From Monosporascus cannonballus (Eukaryota; Ascomycota; Sordariomycetes; Xylariales), in assembly GCA_004154925.1 (NCBI GenBank), contig QJNS01000313.1, positions 1 to 64,000 of the forward strand: 64,000 nucleotides of DNA, in the 5' to 3' direction. The notes beneath the pieces are model-generated. The model was given only the letters and a program-made list of their open reading frames with translations. It had not been told where the DNA came from and ran no database searches. Each line of letters opens with the position of its first letter. Within the stretch, counting starts at the first letter, position 1. Both the position numbers and the translations under genes were made by a program. Shown piece after piece: positions 48,259 through 57,952 of this stretch.

Positions 48259-48674
48259 TGTCATGGCCCAGCCACTTGGCATAACCAGAAACGGTTAAGA
48301 GGAGTGGAGACGCCCCAGATCACGTAATCCCGAAGATCGCTAGCTAATCCAGCAAGCCCTGGATCGCGAGGATCGCTGGCGAATCCAGCAAATCCTAAAT
48401 CGCAAGGATCGTTGGCGAATCCAGCAAATCCTGGATTATAAAAGGCCAGGATAAAAATATAAAATAATCGTTATTTTTATAATTTAAATAATATTAATTT
48501 ATAATATTTATTAATATTAAATATTTGCATTATAATATTATTATTTAAGGTATTTTTGGCATTATAAAACGTAATATGTTATTATATTTATTATTTAGAT
48601 TTTTACGATATTCCTATTAACATAAACCCGTTAATTTAAGGTTTAATAATTGGTTTAACCGCCTAGCCGTTATA
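48259..48674 (+). repeat. Gypsy 3' LTR
   Basis: It starts TGTCATGGCCCAGCCACTTG and ends GCCTAGCCGTTATA. The first 190 bp are lightly mutated and contain three to four degenerate copies of a GATCGCTGGCGAATCCAGC unit. The remainder is AT-rich. Confidence 0.8.
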
Positions 48675-49114
48675 ATTTTTAAAGTTTTAATAATATTAAA
48701 ATTTCGTTAAATTATTAAATCTTTAAGATATTACTTTAGGATTAGAAAAAATCTCAAAGGTATTAATATAACCCTAACGTTGCCTAGTAACGGAAGGTTA
48801 TATCTTCTGTTTCTTTTCTATTATTTCTTTTTTTACAGTTTTTCCGCCTTCATCTCTACACGATCTTAAAAGGTCAGTACAGAAACTTTCTAACAAAACT
48901 TCCGTGATTTAATAGCATGATATCAAATCCCTACACCTGAAGGTATGGGTTCGAATCCCATTGGAAGTTTTTGGCGACCTCGAGTTCTATCTGGAAACCG
49001 AGGTCACCCCGAATTTTTGGTCTTTTTTTTTTATCTAAACTCCTACGATATTTCTTTTTTAGGTAATTCTTCATCGTAAAGGCTTTAGCTGTTAGGAACT
49101 AACAGCTAGGGGGG
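48675..49114. other. Transition zone with tRNA-like relic and copia polypurine tract
   Basis: It contains AT-rich spacer, the tRNA-like segment listed next, and a copia-style purine tract (AGCTAGGGGGG) just before 49115. Confidence 0.5.
48899..48967 (+). pseudogene. tRNA-like sequence (decayed tRNA or SINE head)
   Basis: CTTCC at the start pairs with GGAAG at the end. A perfect internal B-box GGTTCGAATCC lies in a TψC arm with ATGGG/CCCAT stem. An A-box-like TGATTTAATAGC would match the consensus if three A residues were G. The anticodon stem does not close well. A GACCTCG/CGAGGTC hairpin (48976-49005) and a run of ten T (49023-49032) follow, which could be a pol III terminator. Either a tRNA gene eroded by RIP or the head of a SINE. 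Confidence 0.45.
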
Positions 49115-49253
49115 TGTATCAGACCTAACAACGCTAGTCAGCCCTAACGGAGATTACTTAATGCACTTCTGGTACCTTTTTCTCTCAGCCACAACTATAT
49201 TTACGTGTATAAAAGCAGGGTTCGCTACCCTCATGTAACGAACCTGTCATACA
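49115..49253 (+). repeat. Copia-type LTR (3' end of a truncated element)
   Basis: It follows a GGGGGG purine tract, starts TGTATCAGACC and ends CTGTCATACA. The ends form TGTAT/ATACA. A TATA box (GTGTATAAAAG) lies near 49.206 kb. It is lightly mutated. No coding part of the element is recognised upstream. Confidence 0.55.
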
Positions 49254-49835
49254 TCCACCTGGAGGTATGAGCAGTATCCGAAAAGGGTCTTGATTTGCAG
49301 GTAACAATAAGGCGAAGAATGATTCAGTGTGTTCGTTAAGGAGATTTCAAGGTACTCTTCTCTCAATCAGAGAACGGTACAGTTGCCTCTAGATGGAGAG
49401 CTTAGATTGATAGCTAAGGAGCGAAACTAAGTAGGTGCTATTTACATGGGAGATTTATGCCTATTATACTCTTCCCGTTCTTCATGACCTTCGTATTGTT
49501 TCTGCTTGTCCTCTGGAGTGTCTCTGGCGGTCTCTGGGGTGTCTCTGGATGGTCTCTGTCGTGTCTCTGGATGGTCTCTGTCGTCTCCGCAGAGACCGTT
49601 TAGTGGGGCCGAAGTTTATCCACCAGACCTGGGTCCTGGGTCTCTTTTCTGGCCGGGGGTCTTCTTAATCCGTAACACCTCACCTTCTATCTAGGACCTT
49701 CCAGAGGTCAAGCAACCTGTTAATACACCTTCTTCAGTTATATGCTTCAGTGTGTGATGTCAGGGTCCTATAAAACTTCACATCTTCTACTGCCAGTTTT
49801 TCGTCGCGGCTCCGCTAGCATCACGCCGCGACACT
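49254..49835. other. Intergenic region with short tandem repeats
   Basis: GC-normal. Apart from the GTCTCTGG-type array (49508-49599) nothing is recognised; the ORF across the array is a by-product of it. Confidence 0.5.
49508..49599. repeat. Degenerate tandem array of GTCTCTGG units
   Basis: Six to eight imperfect copies of an 8-12 bp unit (GTGTCTCTGG / ATGGTCTCTGTC) lie in tandem, ending in a partial inverted copy (gcagagacc). Confidence 0.75.
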
Positions 49836-50100
49836 GACTTGGGGGGCAAAAGAGCCATAGTCACAGGATCCAATGCCGGGCCGGGGCCGGGAACTGCAAG
49901 CCAGCCCCCGGACCCAGGTTGTAAAGTTATACTGGCAGCGACCTCGGGGCGTATCGTCGTGGTTTCATCCGACGCGGCGGCCTGGGCCAAGCTCGGGGAA
50001 AGGAAGTCAAGCCCCTTCTTACCGGCCTTCAAGAAAAAAAATGGCAAACTGGAACATGTCAAAGCGCTAAGCGACAACAAAGCTTCTCGGACAGCTGTTC
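49836..50100 (+). pseudogene. Short-chain dehydrogenase relic with internal deletion
   Basis: The frame opens with LGGKRAIVTGSNAGPGPGTA, the N-terminal Rossmann TGxxxGxG region of an SDR, and CKVILA. It then jumps directly to SGRIVVVSSDAAAWAKLGER, which in intact SDRs lies about 100 residues further on and contains the catalytic Ser strand. The NAG motif and YxxxK in their normal places are missing. The fusion of two ends suggests a single internal deletion. Confidence 0.55.
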
Positions 50101-51852
50101 CTGACATAGTTGGCGCAAGACGTCCCTTCGTCCACCTTACGGTCTCTTGTGCGAACCCTGGATTTTGCCGGGGTTCGAATCTTGGCCGCTAAGTCGATGG
50201 CTTGCTGCGCTTTGCTTCCACGATTTAGCCATACTTGCTGGGCCGCACATGCGCAGTCGGCGCACGCACATTTGTTCATGCGGCTGCCGTCCTCTGAGGG
50301 GAGGCACACGGACAGTACGTCGAGGATGCAAAGATCCAGCCTTACGTACTGCCCAAATGGTTCATTTTTTCCGAGATGTGGCGCAGTTACTGACAGAACA
50401 AAATGTAGCATGGCGCCCATTGCCTACAAGCCTGAGGGCCTGCGGATCGCAAAGTTACTCTACGAGGAGACTTCAGGCGAGCCTTCGTTCGCAAGGGGTG
50501 CGGGATACCATCGGGAAGCCGTAGGATTGTGCTGGGCGGGCCTTGCGCCAGCGGGAGATACATTCGTGGGACTTATGCAATGCCGCGTAATGGCTGATTA
50601 GGTAAGTGACCGCTGTGCCTCGATACAAAGTTATCTTCCATACTGCAATGAAGTGTACTGCGTAGTATGGCCCCCACGCGGGCTTTAGCATACTTCTGAA
50701 ATTCCTGGAGTTAAGATTCTCCACCCGCATGACCTCGGATGCCCATTCGGCCGCGCGGCACGCCCCAAAAGGTGTTGGACACGAATTACTCACGCAACGG
50801 CCTGTGATATCTTCGAGATTGACAGGGATCTGAATCCGTTTCCCACCTTACACCCGATTGCCCTGTTTGGATGCCTGGGCGCCACCATCGTCATAGTCCC
50901 ACCATGCTGGGTTCCTATTTGCCTATCTGGTTCTCGAATCAATGCACGACATATTTGCTTTTGCATTGGGCGACACCTCTACGCTGCCGACGAACCAGTC
51001 TCTTTTTCTCTCTACCCACTTTCTTTCGTTTCCTCTTTGGCTTGCTTCGAATGAAACTGGCTTGTTGATCGGAAAAGGAAAAAGAAAAAGGGGGGGGTGG
51101 TGGGGGGCCGAGGACCATGTATCATGTAGCTCTTCGGTCCCCATGTCAGGCATGTGCCGGGGGATGTGATAGCAAGGTAGCGAGCGATAACTGCGTCTCA
51201 AAGGCCGTCAAACACCAAAAGTTGAAGAACCATCTCCAACAAACCCTACATTGAAGATCAACAAAGCCAGTGGCTGTATTCGTAACCTAAAGGAACCATG
51301 TCGACGAAGAGCTCCAGAAGTTCGTGTAAAGCTCCCTTATTATTTCCACATCCGTGTGATTTAACTATACAACCAAATCGAGCCTACTTATTCTCTAAGG
51401 GCGTAAACCACGCCGGCAAATCCAGCCGTATTGCCCTTTGCGTGCCTCTCCGACGAAATTTCTGCTTGTACTATTCAGTATAAATGCTAGGTTCTTGAGG
51501 TGTGCTTCCTGGCTGAAAATAACTATAGGGTGAAATACCTACTTAAGGAAGAAAAGAAAAAGGTACCTCAAACGTCAGATATCACATGGGAACGCTTACG
51601 TAGGCAGCCTTTAGCTTAGGGCAAGCCAGGATGCAGGGCATACCATGACAGGGCGTGCAAAACACGTGGCAATAGAGGTATGATATTGAAACGTCAGCTT
51701 ATGGTCCAGCTTGTGGAGCAGCCAGCCCTGCTCTACCCAGCTGAACGGTCAGATAAATTCTTTTCATAGAAACATTACCGGATGCTTGGGCTGGGATCAG
51801 ATTACAGGTATAAGCCGCACGCTGACTCCCTGTTCAACCTCTAAGTCGGACC

Positions 51853-51854
<2 letters not shown>
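50101..51854. other. Intergenic region, no gene recognised
   Basis: GC-normal DNA with overlapping short ORFs on both strands and no consistent coding signal. It ends in CCCC followed by poly-G. Confidence 0.5.
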
Positions 51855-51915
<61 letters not shown>

Positions 51916-51945
51916 GCGNNNNNCACCCCCCCCCCCCCCCCCCCC
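51855..51945. other. Assembly gap: poly-G, ACGCG, five N, poly-C
   Basis: A run of 59 G (51855-51913), then ACGCG, N at 51919-51923, CA and 20 C (51926-51945). The two sides are contig ends joined by a token gap. Sequence distance across it is unknown. Confidence 0.9.
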
Positions 51946-52887
51946 AACGCGCCACCATTTCCCATACAAAATCGACAAAATCTCATGTTTATGATTAATT
52001 AACTAAAATAAATGCAAATAAACGCCTGCTCGGATAAAAGTATATTTTAAATAGAAAAAATAATGTATATTATTTAAAACATAGTTTTAAATGTAAATAT
52101 TAATAAATAAATCATTAAACATAAAGGGTATTTGTATAACAAATTCTCTTACAAATTACTAGGGAAATTATTAAGGTATTAAACCTTTATATACTTATAA
52201 TTACTAAAATGAAAATTTTTATATTTTTGTATATTAAACTTTAATTTTAGAAAATTTTAACGTGGAAATATATTTATTAACTGTTTTATATTGCATCAAG
52301 TTACAAATACTTTAAAATATATTGTTTTTTTATAAATTAGATTTTCTCAATATTTCTATATATAGTTATAGCATTTTGTTAAAGAAGTGTATTTTTATAG
52401 ATATTTTTAATTTGTATAGATTGGAAACTAATAATTATTTCTTAAACGTATCGTATTTTTCTTTAATTTATTTAATTCTTTATAAAAGATATAAAATTTT
52501 ACTAAAATATTGTCATGGAAAAGGGCACCCCTAGCTAGGGTCTTCGGGTGATTGTTATTCCTTTCCAGAGCCCTATATCAGTGGATCGCCCACAACAAGT
52601 GGGATCAACGCTTCCTAGCTTTAGACAAGTCAATATACCCTCAAGAGCTGTGCACCTGATCCTTAGTAAGTGTGACAAATATATATAAAATCGGAATTCT
52701 TATTTAATGCTAAACATATTACGTAAACGGTTTTATTTAATTTTCCTTATTATTATTTTCTCGAACCATTTATAAGCCTTTAAATTACAACGAAAACCGT
52801 GTGTTTTCATCATTTTTATATCATTTATAATAAAATTTTAAAAATGTAGCGATTTCGGCGATTTGTATGGGAAAATGGTGGCGCGTT
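51946..52887. mobile_element. AT-rich element with terminal inverted repeats
   Basis: AACGCGCCACCATTT then CCCATACAAA at the left end is matched in reverse complement at the right end (TTTGTATGGGAAAATGG then TGGCGCGTT, 52862-52887). About 28 of the outer 30 bp correspond, with one indel. The interior is as AT-rich as the RIP blocks and has no surviving transposase. A DNA transposon relic or MITE is likely; superfamily unassigned. The C-rich outer flank on both sides may extend the repeat into the gap. The 167-bp element (copy B) is nested within it. Confidence 0.6.
52511..52677 (+). mobile_element. 167-bp TG...CA insertion with 5-bp TSD, copy B
   Basis: It starts TGTCATGGAAAAGGGCACCC and ends TTAGTAAGTGTGACA. 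AATAT is directly repeated at 52506-52510 and 52678-52682. Compared with copy A it differs by seven transitions and no indel. It lies inside the TIR-bounded AT-rich element, so it inserted after that element. Confidence 0.8.
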
Positions 52888-54247
52888 GAGGGGGTGGGGG
52901 GTGAAGGGGAGGTCCGACTTATATCCTAGAAGCGCGGAAAAGGCCGAATGTGTGAGAGAAGAATGGGGCAAAGTGTCGAAACTGCTTGATGGACAGGAGC
53001 CGTGGGGGGTGGTTCCTGAGGGCTTGAATGGAAGGATGAGCAGCATTTCGAGTGGTTTGATGATGATGGCGATGATATATTTAATCCTAGGGGAGAGCCG
53101 ACCGCAAGCTTCTCTACAGCCGCGACCTCCTAGGGGGTACGACGGTGTGCTAGGCTAGGTTATGAAGCACATGACCTCTATCTAATAATTCTCGTAGACG
53201 CTGCGCTATAATAATAAGTTATTATGTATCCTCCCCTCGGCCAGGAAAAGAGATTGCTTATCGTAAATTCGTGATACTATTGCCAATACTGCATGCCTTG
53301 AAAGCCCTGGCTAACCGTTGACCCAACCGTCGACCGAAAAAAAAGGGTTTGGGGGGAAGGTTCCAGAGCGTATGAAACGCGCGAGGCCTGCGCCAGTCCT
53401 ATATGTTTATGGATAAGAAATTGGACAAGCCTCATTTTCCATCACGACAGGGAAAAAAAAATAGCGCAACCTGTCGACCTCAGCGTCTGGTTTTTGCACT
53501 GATTTCGGGACTCGGCCCGATATTGATTAAGTTTGGCCATGCCTTGGCAAGTCATTCTTGTACCATAATCACCATTGCTTACTGTAGGTGCGCGGGCAGG
53601 CTGCTTGGTGCCTGGCGTCACCTTGTCTCTTTGTCTCTGCCGCCAGGGATTAGTACGGATTACAATCCTCGGACCTCGCGGCTTAGTCAGCATCCTAGAA
53701 GCAGCCTCAAACAATTTAGAAGACTGCCCATCATCCAGTAATCACTTGACTCTTGTCTACACGCTCACGCTGCCGCCCCTGACCCATGTCGGAGCCTGGC
53801 TGATAAACCATGGGCCAATCAACATGACCGCTTCTGCGGCTGAAACTAGGAGGATGAAATATGCCTGGCACACCCTTGCACCGCCCAGAATATCACACGA
53901 GGCGCAGTTATTTGCCATCGACGCCATTGAAGATGCCGATCATGGGGAGTCAGAAGCTGATAGCGGCAAGTCACAGATCGCAAACCGCAGACGTGGGGAA
54001 AAAGATGCATGGAATGAGATAACTCCGTTCGTAGGATGTTCCACGGAATAGGATGCCGGAAGACCAATTCAGCTGACGGGTTAGGGAGCTGTAGGATGCG
54101 AAGGCCTGAGTATCATTCGAGTGTTGACCAGGTGCGGACGCCGCCGTCAAGTTATAAAAGGAAACTGAGTGCACTGGATTCCAGAAGGTTGGACTACCAC
54201 CACCAACATCGTCTACTTAGCTCTATCACATCAGTAGCCCAGCAACC
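52888..54247. other. Intergenic region upstream of the FAD oxidoreductase
   Basis: GC-normal sequence. ORFs at 52886-53158 and 53575-54051 show no recognisable domain. The last 100 bp contain the TATA box listed next. Confidence 0.5.
54153..54159 (+). promoter_or_regulatory. TATA box of the FAD oxidoreductase gene
   Basis: TATAAAA lies 95 bp before the ATG, in a position normal for a regulated fungal promoter with a short leader. Confidence 0.55.
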
Positions 54248-56094
54248 ATGAATACCCTTTCCCGTCTTGTTCTCAGCCTCACCCTCCTCCAAGCTCTTGT
54301 TACTGGTTCTCCTTTGTCTCCCAAGGCGGTGCCCCGTTATTTCCAGAAGCTCCCCTTTTCACGTCGTGATCTGTCAGTAGCTGAGATTCAGCGTGAGCTG
54401 GGCTCTCTCTTGTCAAATCGCTCGAGTATATTTGGGCCCGAGAATGTTGGTTGGAGCGATGCTACTGTACGGTACAACAATTTAGCACCGCCTGATATCG
54501 AGGTCGTAGTCGTACCGGCAAAAGAATCAGACGTCTCAAAAATTGTCAGTGTCTACACATAGGCCCAGGCCACTTGAACTCCCACCTAACGATTTAGTTA
54601 GGTCAAGTATTGCAATGATAACAGCATCGAGTTTCTGGCGTACAACCGTGGTCATGGCATCACTACTTCCTTAGGAAATTTCAGGGGCTTGGAAATCAAC
54701 TTGCGACAGCTGGATGCTATAACCATCGCACCAGACGGGAAGTCGGTATCTGTCCAAAGTGGGACGTACAATGATCCGGTAATGGAGACTCTGTGGGATG
54801 CAGGCTACGTTACAAGTGAGTGTCCTCGGCGATATGGCTTAAATGATTAGCTACATAGATGTCCTTGGGCTACGTTACTAAAGAAACCGAACTTTAGTGA
54901 CCGGATCAACCGAATGCGTCGGCCTCTTTGGGCCTGGCCTGGGTGGCGGCCATGGACGCATAGAAGGCCGCTACGGTTTGGTTTCCGACAACTTCATTCA
55001 CCTGAACGTCGTTTTGGCTGATGGCTCCACGATCGGAGTCAATGAAACAAGCTACCCGGATCTATTCTGGGGGATGAAAGGCGCAGGCCACAACTTCGGC
55101 ATTGTGACGAGCGCTGTTATGAAGCTTTATCCACGCGAAGTAGACACGTGGCACTACCACAACTATTACTGGACAGGAGACAAGCTTGAGGCGGTTTTCG
55201 AGGCTCTGAACTGGTTACACACCAGCGACAATGGGACTACACCGCCATTGATGGGTTTCGAAGCTGGACGAATCTATATGAACTCATCCATCAGCGAGAC
55301 CGAGGTTTGTGAATGGCCGCCTCCTCAATCCCGACAATACTCCAGCCAGCACAATCACTGACATGCCATCTCAAATGACTAGGCCTCACTATCTTGGAGC
55401 TTTGCCTACGCAGGTCCCGCTGCTGATGCTGACAAGCTTTTGGGGCCGTTCAACGCGATCGAAGCTGTTGCAGAGGTCGTGGGAGACGTCCCCTATCCCC
55501 TCCTCATGGCTGCTCAGGGGAACGATGTGGCGTCAGGGGTATGTGCTCCCGCGACATATGCTTTTTCCTCAGTCATGTTGCAGACATACAATGTCACAGC
55601 GCAGCGCCGGATATACGAAAATTACAACCAATGGGCTAGGGAATACCCTGATCTTGCGGCAACCGCCCTTCTTTACTACGAAGGTTACGCGACCAAGGCG
55701 GTTCAGGAAATTGACTCAGCCTCTTCCGCATACCCTCACCGCGACGAGAAGCATTTAGTGTACGTGGGAATCATCGTCTTTGACGACCCAGTGTACGAGA
55801 AAGCCGCGTATTTACTAACGGATGATTTACAGTTTCTTTTCAACCCCGGTCCCGGAGGGATCGGATCTCTTAGTTCCTGGCCAGGCATGGGCTAAGGAGT
55901 CTTGGGAGCTCTTGAATGCAGGCGAGCCCACGCGTCAGCCGGCTACCTACGTTAATTACGCAACAGGCAATCCTTATGAGTCTCTCGAGTCTATCTATGG
56001 CTACGAGCCATGGCGCCTAGAGAGACTGCGTGGACTGAAGGCCAAATACGATCCATACAATCGCTTCCGCTACTACGTCCCTATCGTAAACTGA
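54248..56094 (+). CDS. Secreted FAD-linked oxidoreductase (berberine-bridge-enzyme-like)
   Basis: Five exons give 518 residues: 54248-54544, 54602-54815, 54898-55304, 55383-55759 and 55833-56094. All phases agree. The last intron has a tactaac branch site. A signal peptide ([20 protein letters not shown]) opens the protein. The FAD-binding PCMH domain covers about residues 60-240, with the flavin region NRGHGITTS near 117 and the loop [20 protein letters not shown] near 174-193, the Cys/His positions used for flavin attachment in this superfamily. The C-terminal BBE domain includes [10 protein letters not shown] and [20 protein letters not shown]. It would oxidise a small molecule, outside the cell or in the secretory path. 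Such enzymes often belong to secondary-metabolite clusters; here an SDR and an FAD monooxygenase lie 1-5 kb away. No defect was seen. Confidence 0.85.
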
Positions 56095-56898
56095 CGGGGG
56101 ATCTCGGAGGGCCGTAACAGCGGGAGTCTCAGGGGACGATGCAGTTTCTTCTTTCTATTATCTTCATACTTCTGTTGACGAGCATTTTGTACCACTTAAG
56201 TGATAGATAGGGATAATGCTATATAGACAATAATAAGTGGCGCAAGCCTTTACACAAGTTTTCTTGGGGCAACTCTGCGTTCTAATTCATATATCATCGC
56301 GCAACGCCGCGGGGAGGCACGTACAGTGCCATCGTAACATAAAGAGGCCCCGCACAGGTTTTATATTCCCTTAGGTAGACTGTACGTATATCCAGCAAGC
56401 TTTTTGAAAATTTCTCGATCACGAGATGCTGGTACGTCAGGGTTGCGGCATGGTGTAGAGTAAAATTGGAATAAGCTCCCGTCCCTTGAATGCTCAAATA
56501 AGGATGGATATATACCTTATTATAAGCCACGTAATGCTGTGGAACCTTCACACCTATTGGCATTCACCATTAACCAGTGGATACCCAGCCATCACTAGTA
56601 AGTACACGGACGAAGACAACGACCGTGAATTAATCATTGTCATCGTACGTAGTGGTCTGATTTCTGGGAAGGCAACGATTGTTTATGGGCTATGGAAGTA
56701 GTCAGATCCAGCCCGGACTTGTGGCGTGATACTTCATCCGTCTTAGACATAGTAGCTACGCATAAGCACACTAGACCCATGAGATTAGGGCAGACAATTG
56801 ATTCTTCAAGCACTTTCAGGTTTATGAAGTAATGCGACTATATTGTTTTAATAGGCCACAAGGAAAGGATCTCTCATTCTCTGCAAGTTACATGCAAC
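56095..56898. other. Intergenic region between convergent genes
   Basis: It holds the 3' ends of the FAD oxidoreductase and the SDR gene. No further gene was recognised. Confidence 0.5.
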
Positions 56899-57952
56899 TC
56901 AAAGCCATTCCTTATTGCCATGGTGCGACACGAAGTTACCAGCGTCTCCTCTCTCGATGCTCGCTCTCTCCCAAACTGAAATTACATCTTTGACGGCCTC
57001 CTCGGGTGTAGCTGGGCCTTTGAAATGGGGTACATATTGCAAGAACCTCGCCATCCCCTTTATGGCCTCCATCTGCTCTGGGGTCGCTATAAAGAGAGGT
57101 TAGGGATAAGGAGTCTCAGGCTCGAAGTAGAAGGGTTGCGTACCGTCTTTGTAATGGCCCACCTCCACCATTCCCGGGAATATACTCAGGAAAAGGACAC
57201 CGTCCTTCTTGTACTGCGCGGAGAATTTGGCCGCAAGCATGTTCAGCCTTGCCTTGGTAATGGCGTAGAGGGGTGTCAACTCCAGGTCGAATTTTCTCAC
57301 TACTTCCATATCCGACAGGCCGCTAGTAATAGCGACAACCTTCTTGGCTTGTCCCTTCAAGATTAGTGGCATGAAATAGTTGTAAAGATGGATGTTGCCA
57401 ATAATGTTAGTTTTGAAAAGCTTCAATGCCTCGTCCTCGAGTTTCGTGGGATTCTGTCCTCTGTGTGTTATGGCGTATTAGTTCCCTTACGCCGTCTAGA
57501 TAGCAGCGCGCGAACTTACAGAACTCCGATGGGGTAGTACGCATCCCAAAGCCTCAGATAGGCCCCCTTGGCGATTAGATAGTCGAGACCCGCCACCGGC
57601 GCTAGCGGCGGTGTCAGCGGCAGCTTTCTGGCACGAAGTGTTGGCATCAGACCTCGCCGTGGAAATCGTGGTCCATGGGAACGTGCGACTATGCTTCTTA
57701 CCTTCAGCTCGTCATAGTTGTTCAAGTCGCCTCGCAGAACATGGGATGCTAGACCGCCCTCCCAGCTCCTCCGATATCTTCTTCTCGGTTGCGGGCTTGT
57801 CTCGTACGAGTGCAATAAATGTGTTGTCCGGATTACTGGAAATCTGCCGAAGCATCTCAAACTGACGCAGACAATTAGAAAAGTCTCATAATATCGATGA
57901 TCCTACTTACTCCCAGCCCTCTAAAGGCTCCGGTAATAACGTACGAAGGCAT
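56899..57952 (-). pseudogene. Short-chain dehydrogenase/reductase with two +1 shifts
   Basis: Five exons can be traced: 57952-57911, 57861-57702, 57627-57520, 57460-57144 and 57086-56899. All have standard borders and would give about 270 residues. The cofactor site TGAFRGLG (residues 8-15), the strand AITSG, the catalytic YAITK and the C-terminal PGMVEVG are present, so this is a classical SDR fold using NAD(P). The frame breaks twice by one extra base: in exon 2 within ATCCCATG (near 57744) and in exon 3 within GGCGGGTC (near 57590). Both extra bases extend a C or G run of two to three, so sequencing error must be excluded before calling it dead. The rest shows no stops. Confidence 0.7.

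Larger units (their letters stand above)
41919..48674 (+). mobile_element. Near-complete Ty3/gypsy chromovirus element, RIP-mutated
   Basis: About 6.76 kb with both LTRs (41919-42293 and 48259-48674). In order on the plus strand: gag (from about 42.44 kb), a mutated zinc knuckle at 43152-43193, protease (about 44.23-44.55 kb), RT (about 45.0-45.8 kb), RNase H (45.8-46.2 kb), integrase (46.25-47.4 kb) and a chromodomain (47.48-47.64 kb). The chromodomain places it in the chromovirus branch. A purine tract (GGGAAAGGAGAGA) precedes the 3' LTR. Every ORF is interrupted by many stops, mostly TAA/TAG that could have arisen from C-to-T or G-to-A change. A four-base attt flanks both ends, but no perfect 5-bp duplication was found. 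The element is not functional. Confidence 0.8.

Noticed and set aside
15559..48674. Centromere
   Set aside because: The AT-rich DNA is explained by identifiable RIP-mutated transposons and is interrupted by a GC-normal island. Nothing specific to a centromere can be read from sequence alone.
41914..48679. Perfect 5-bp target-site duplication for the full gypsy element
   Set aside because: Flanks read aattt and atttt; only four bases agree and the difference is a transversion that RIP would not produce.
49435..49668. 77-codon ORF
   Set aside because: Its apparent repeats are simply the translated GTCTCTGG tandem array, with no other coding signal.
50150..50200. tRNA suggested by GGGGTTCGAATC
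   Set aside because: The B-box-like string lacks a pairing acceptor stem and an A-box at the right distance on either strand.
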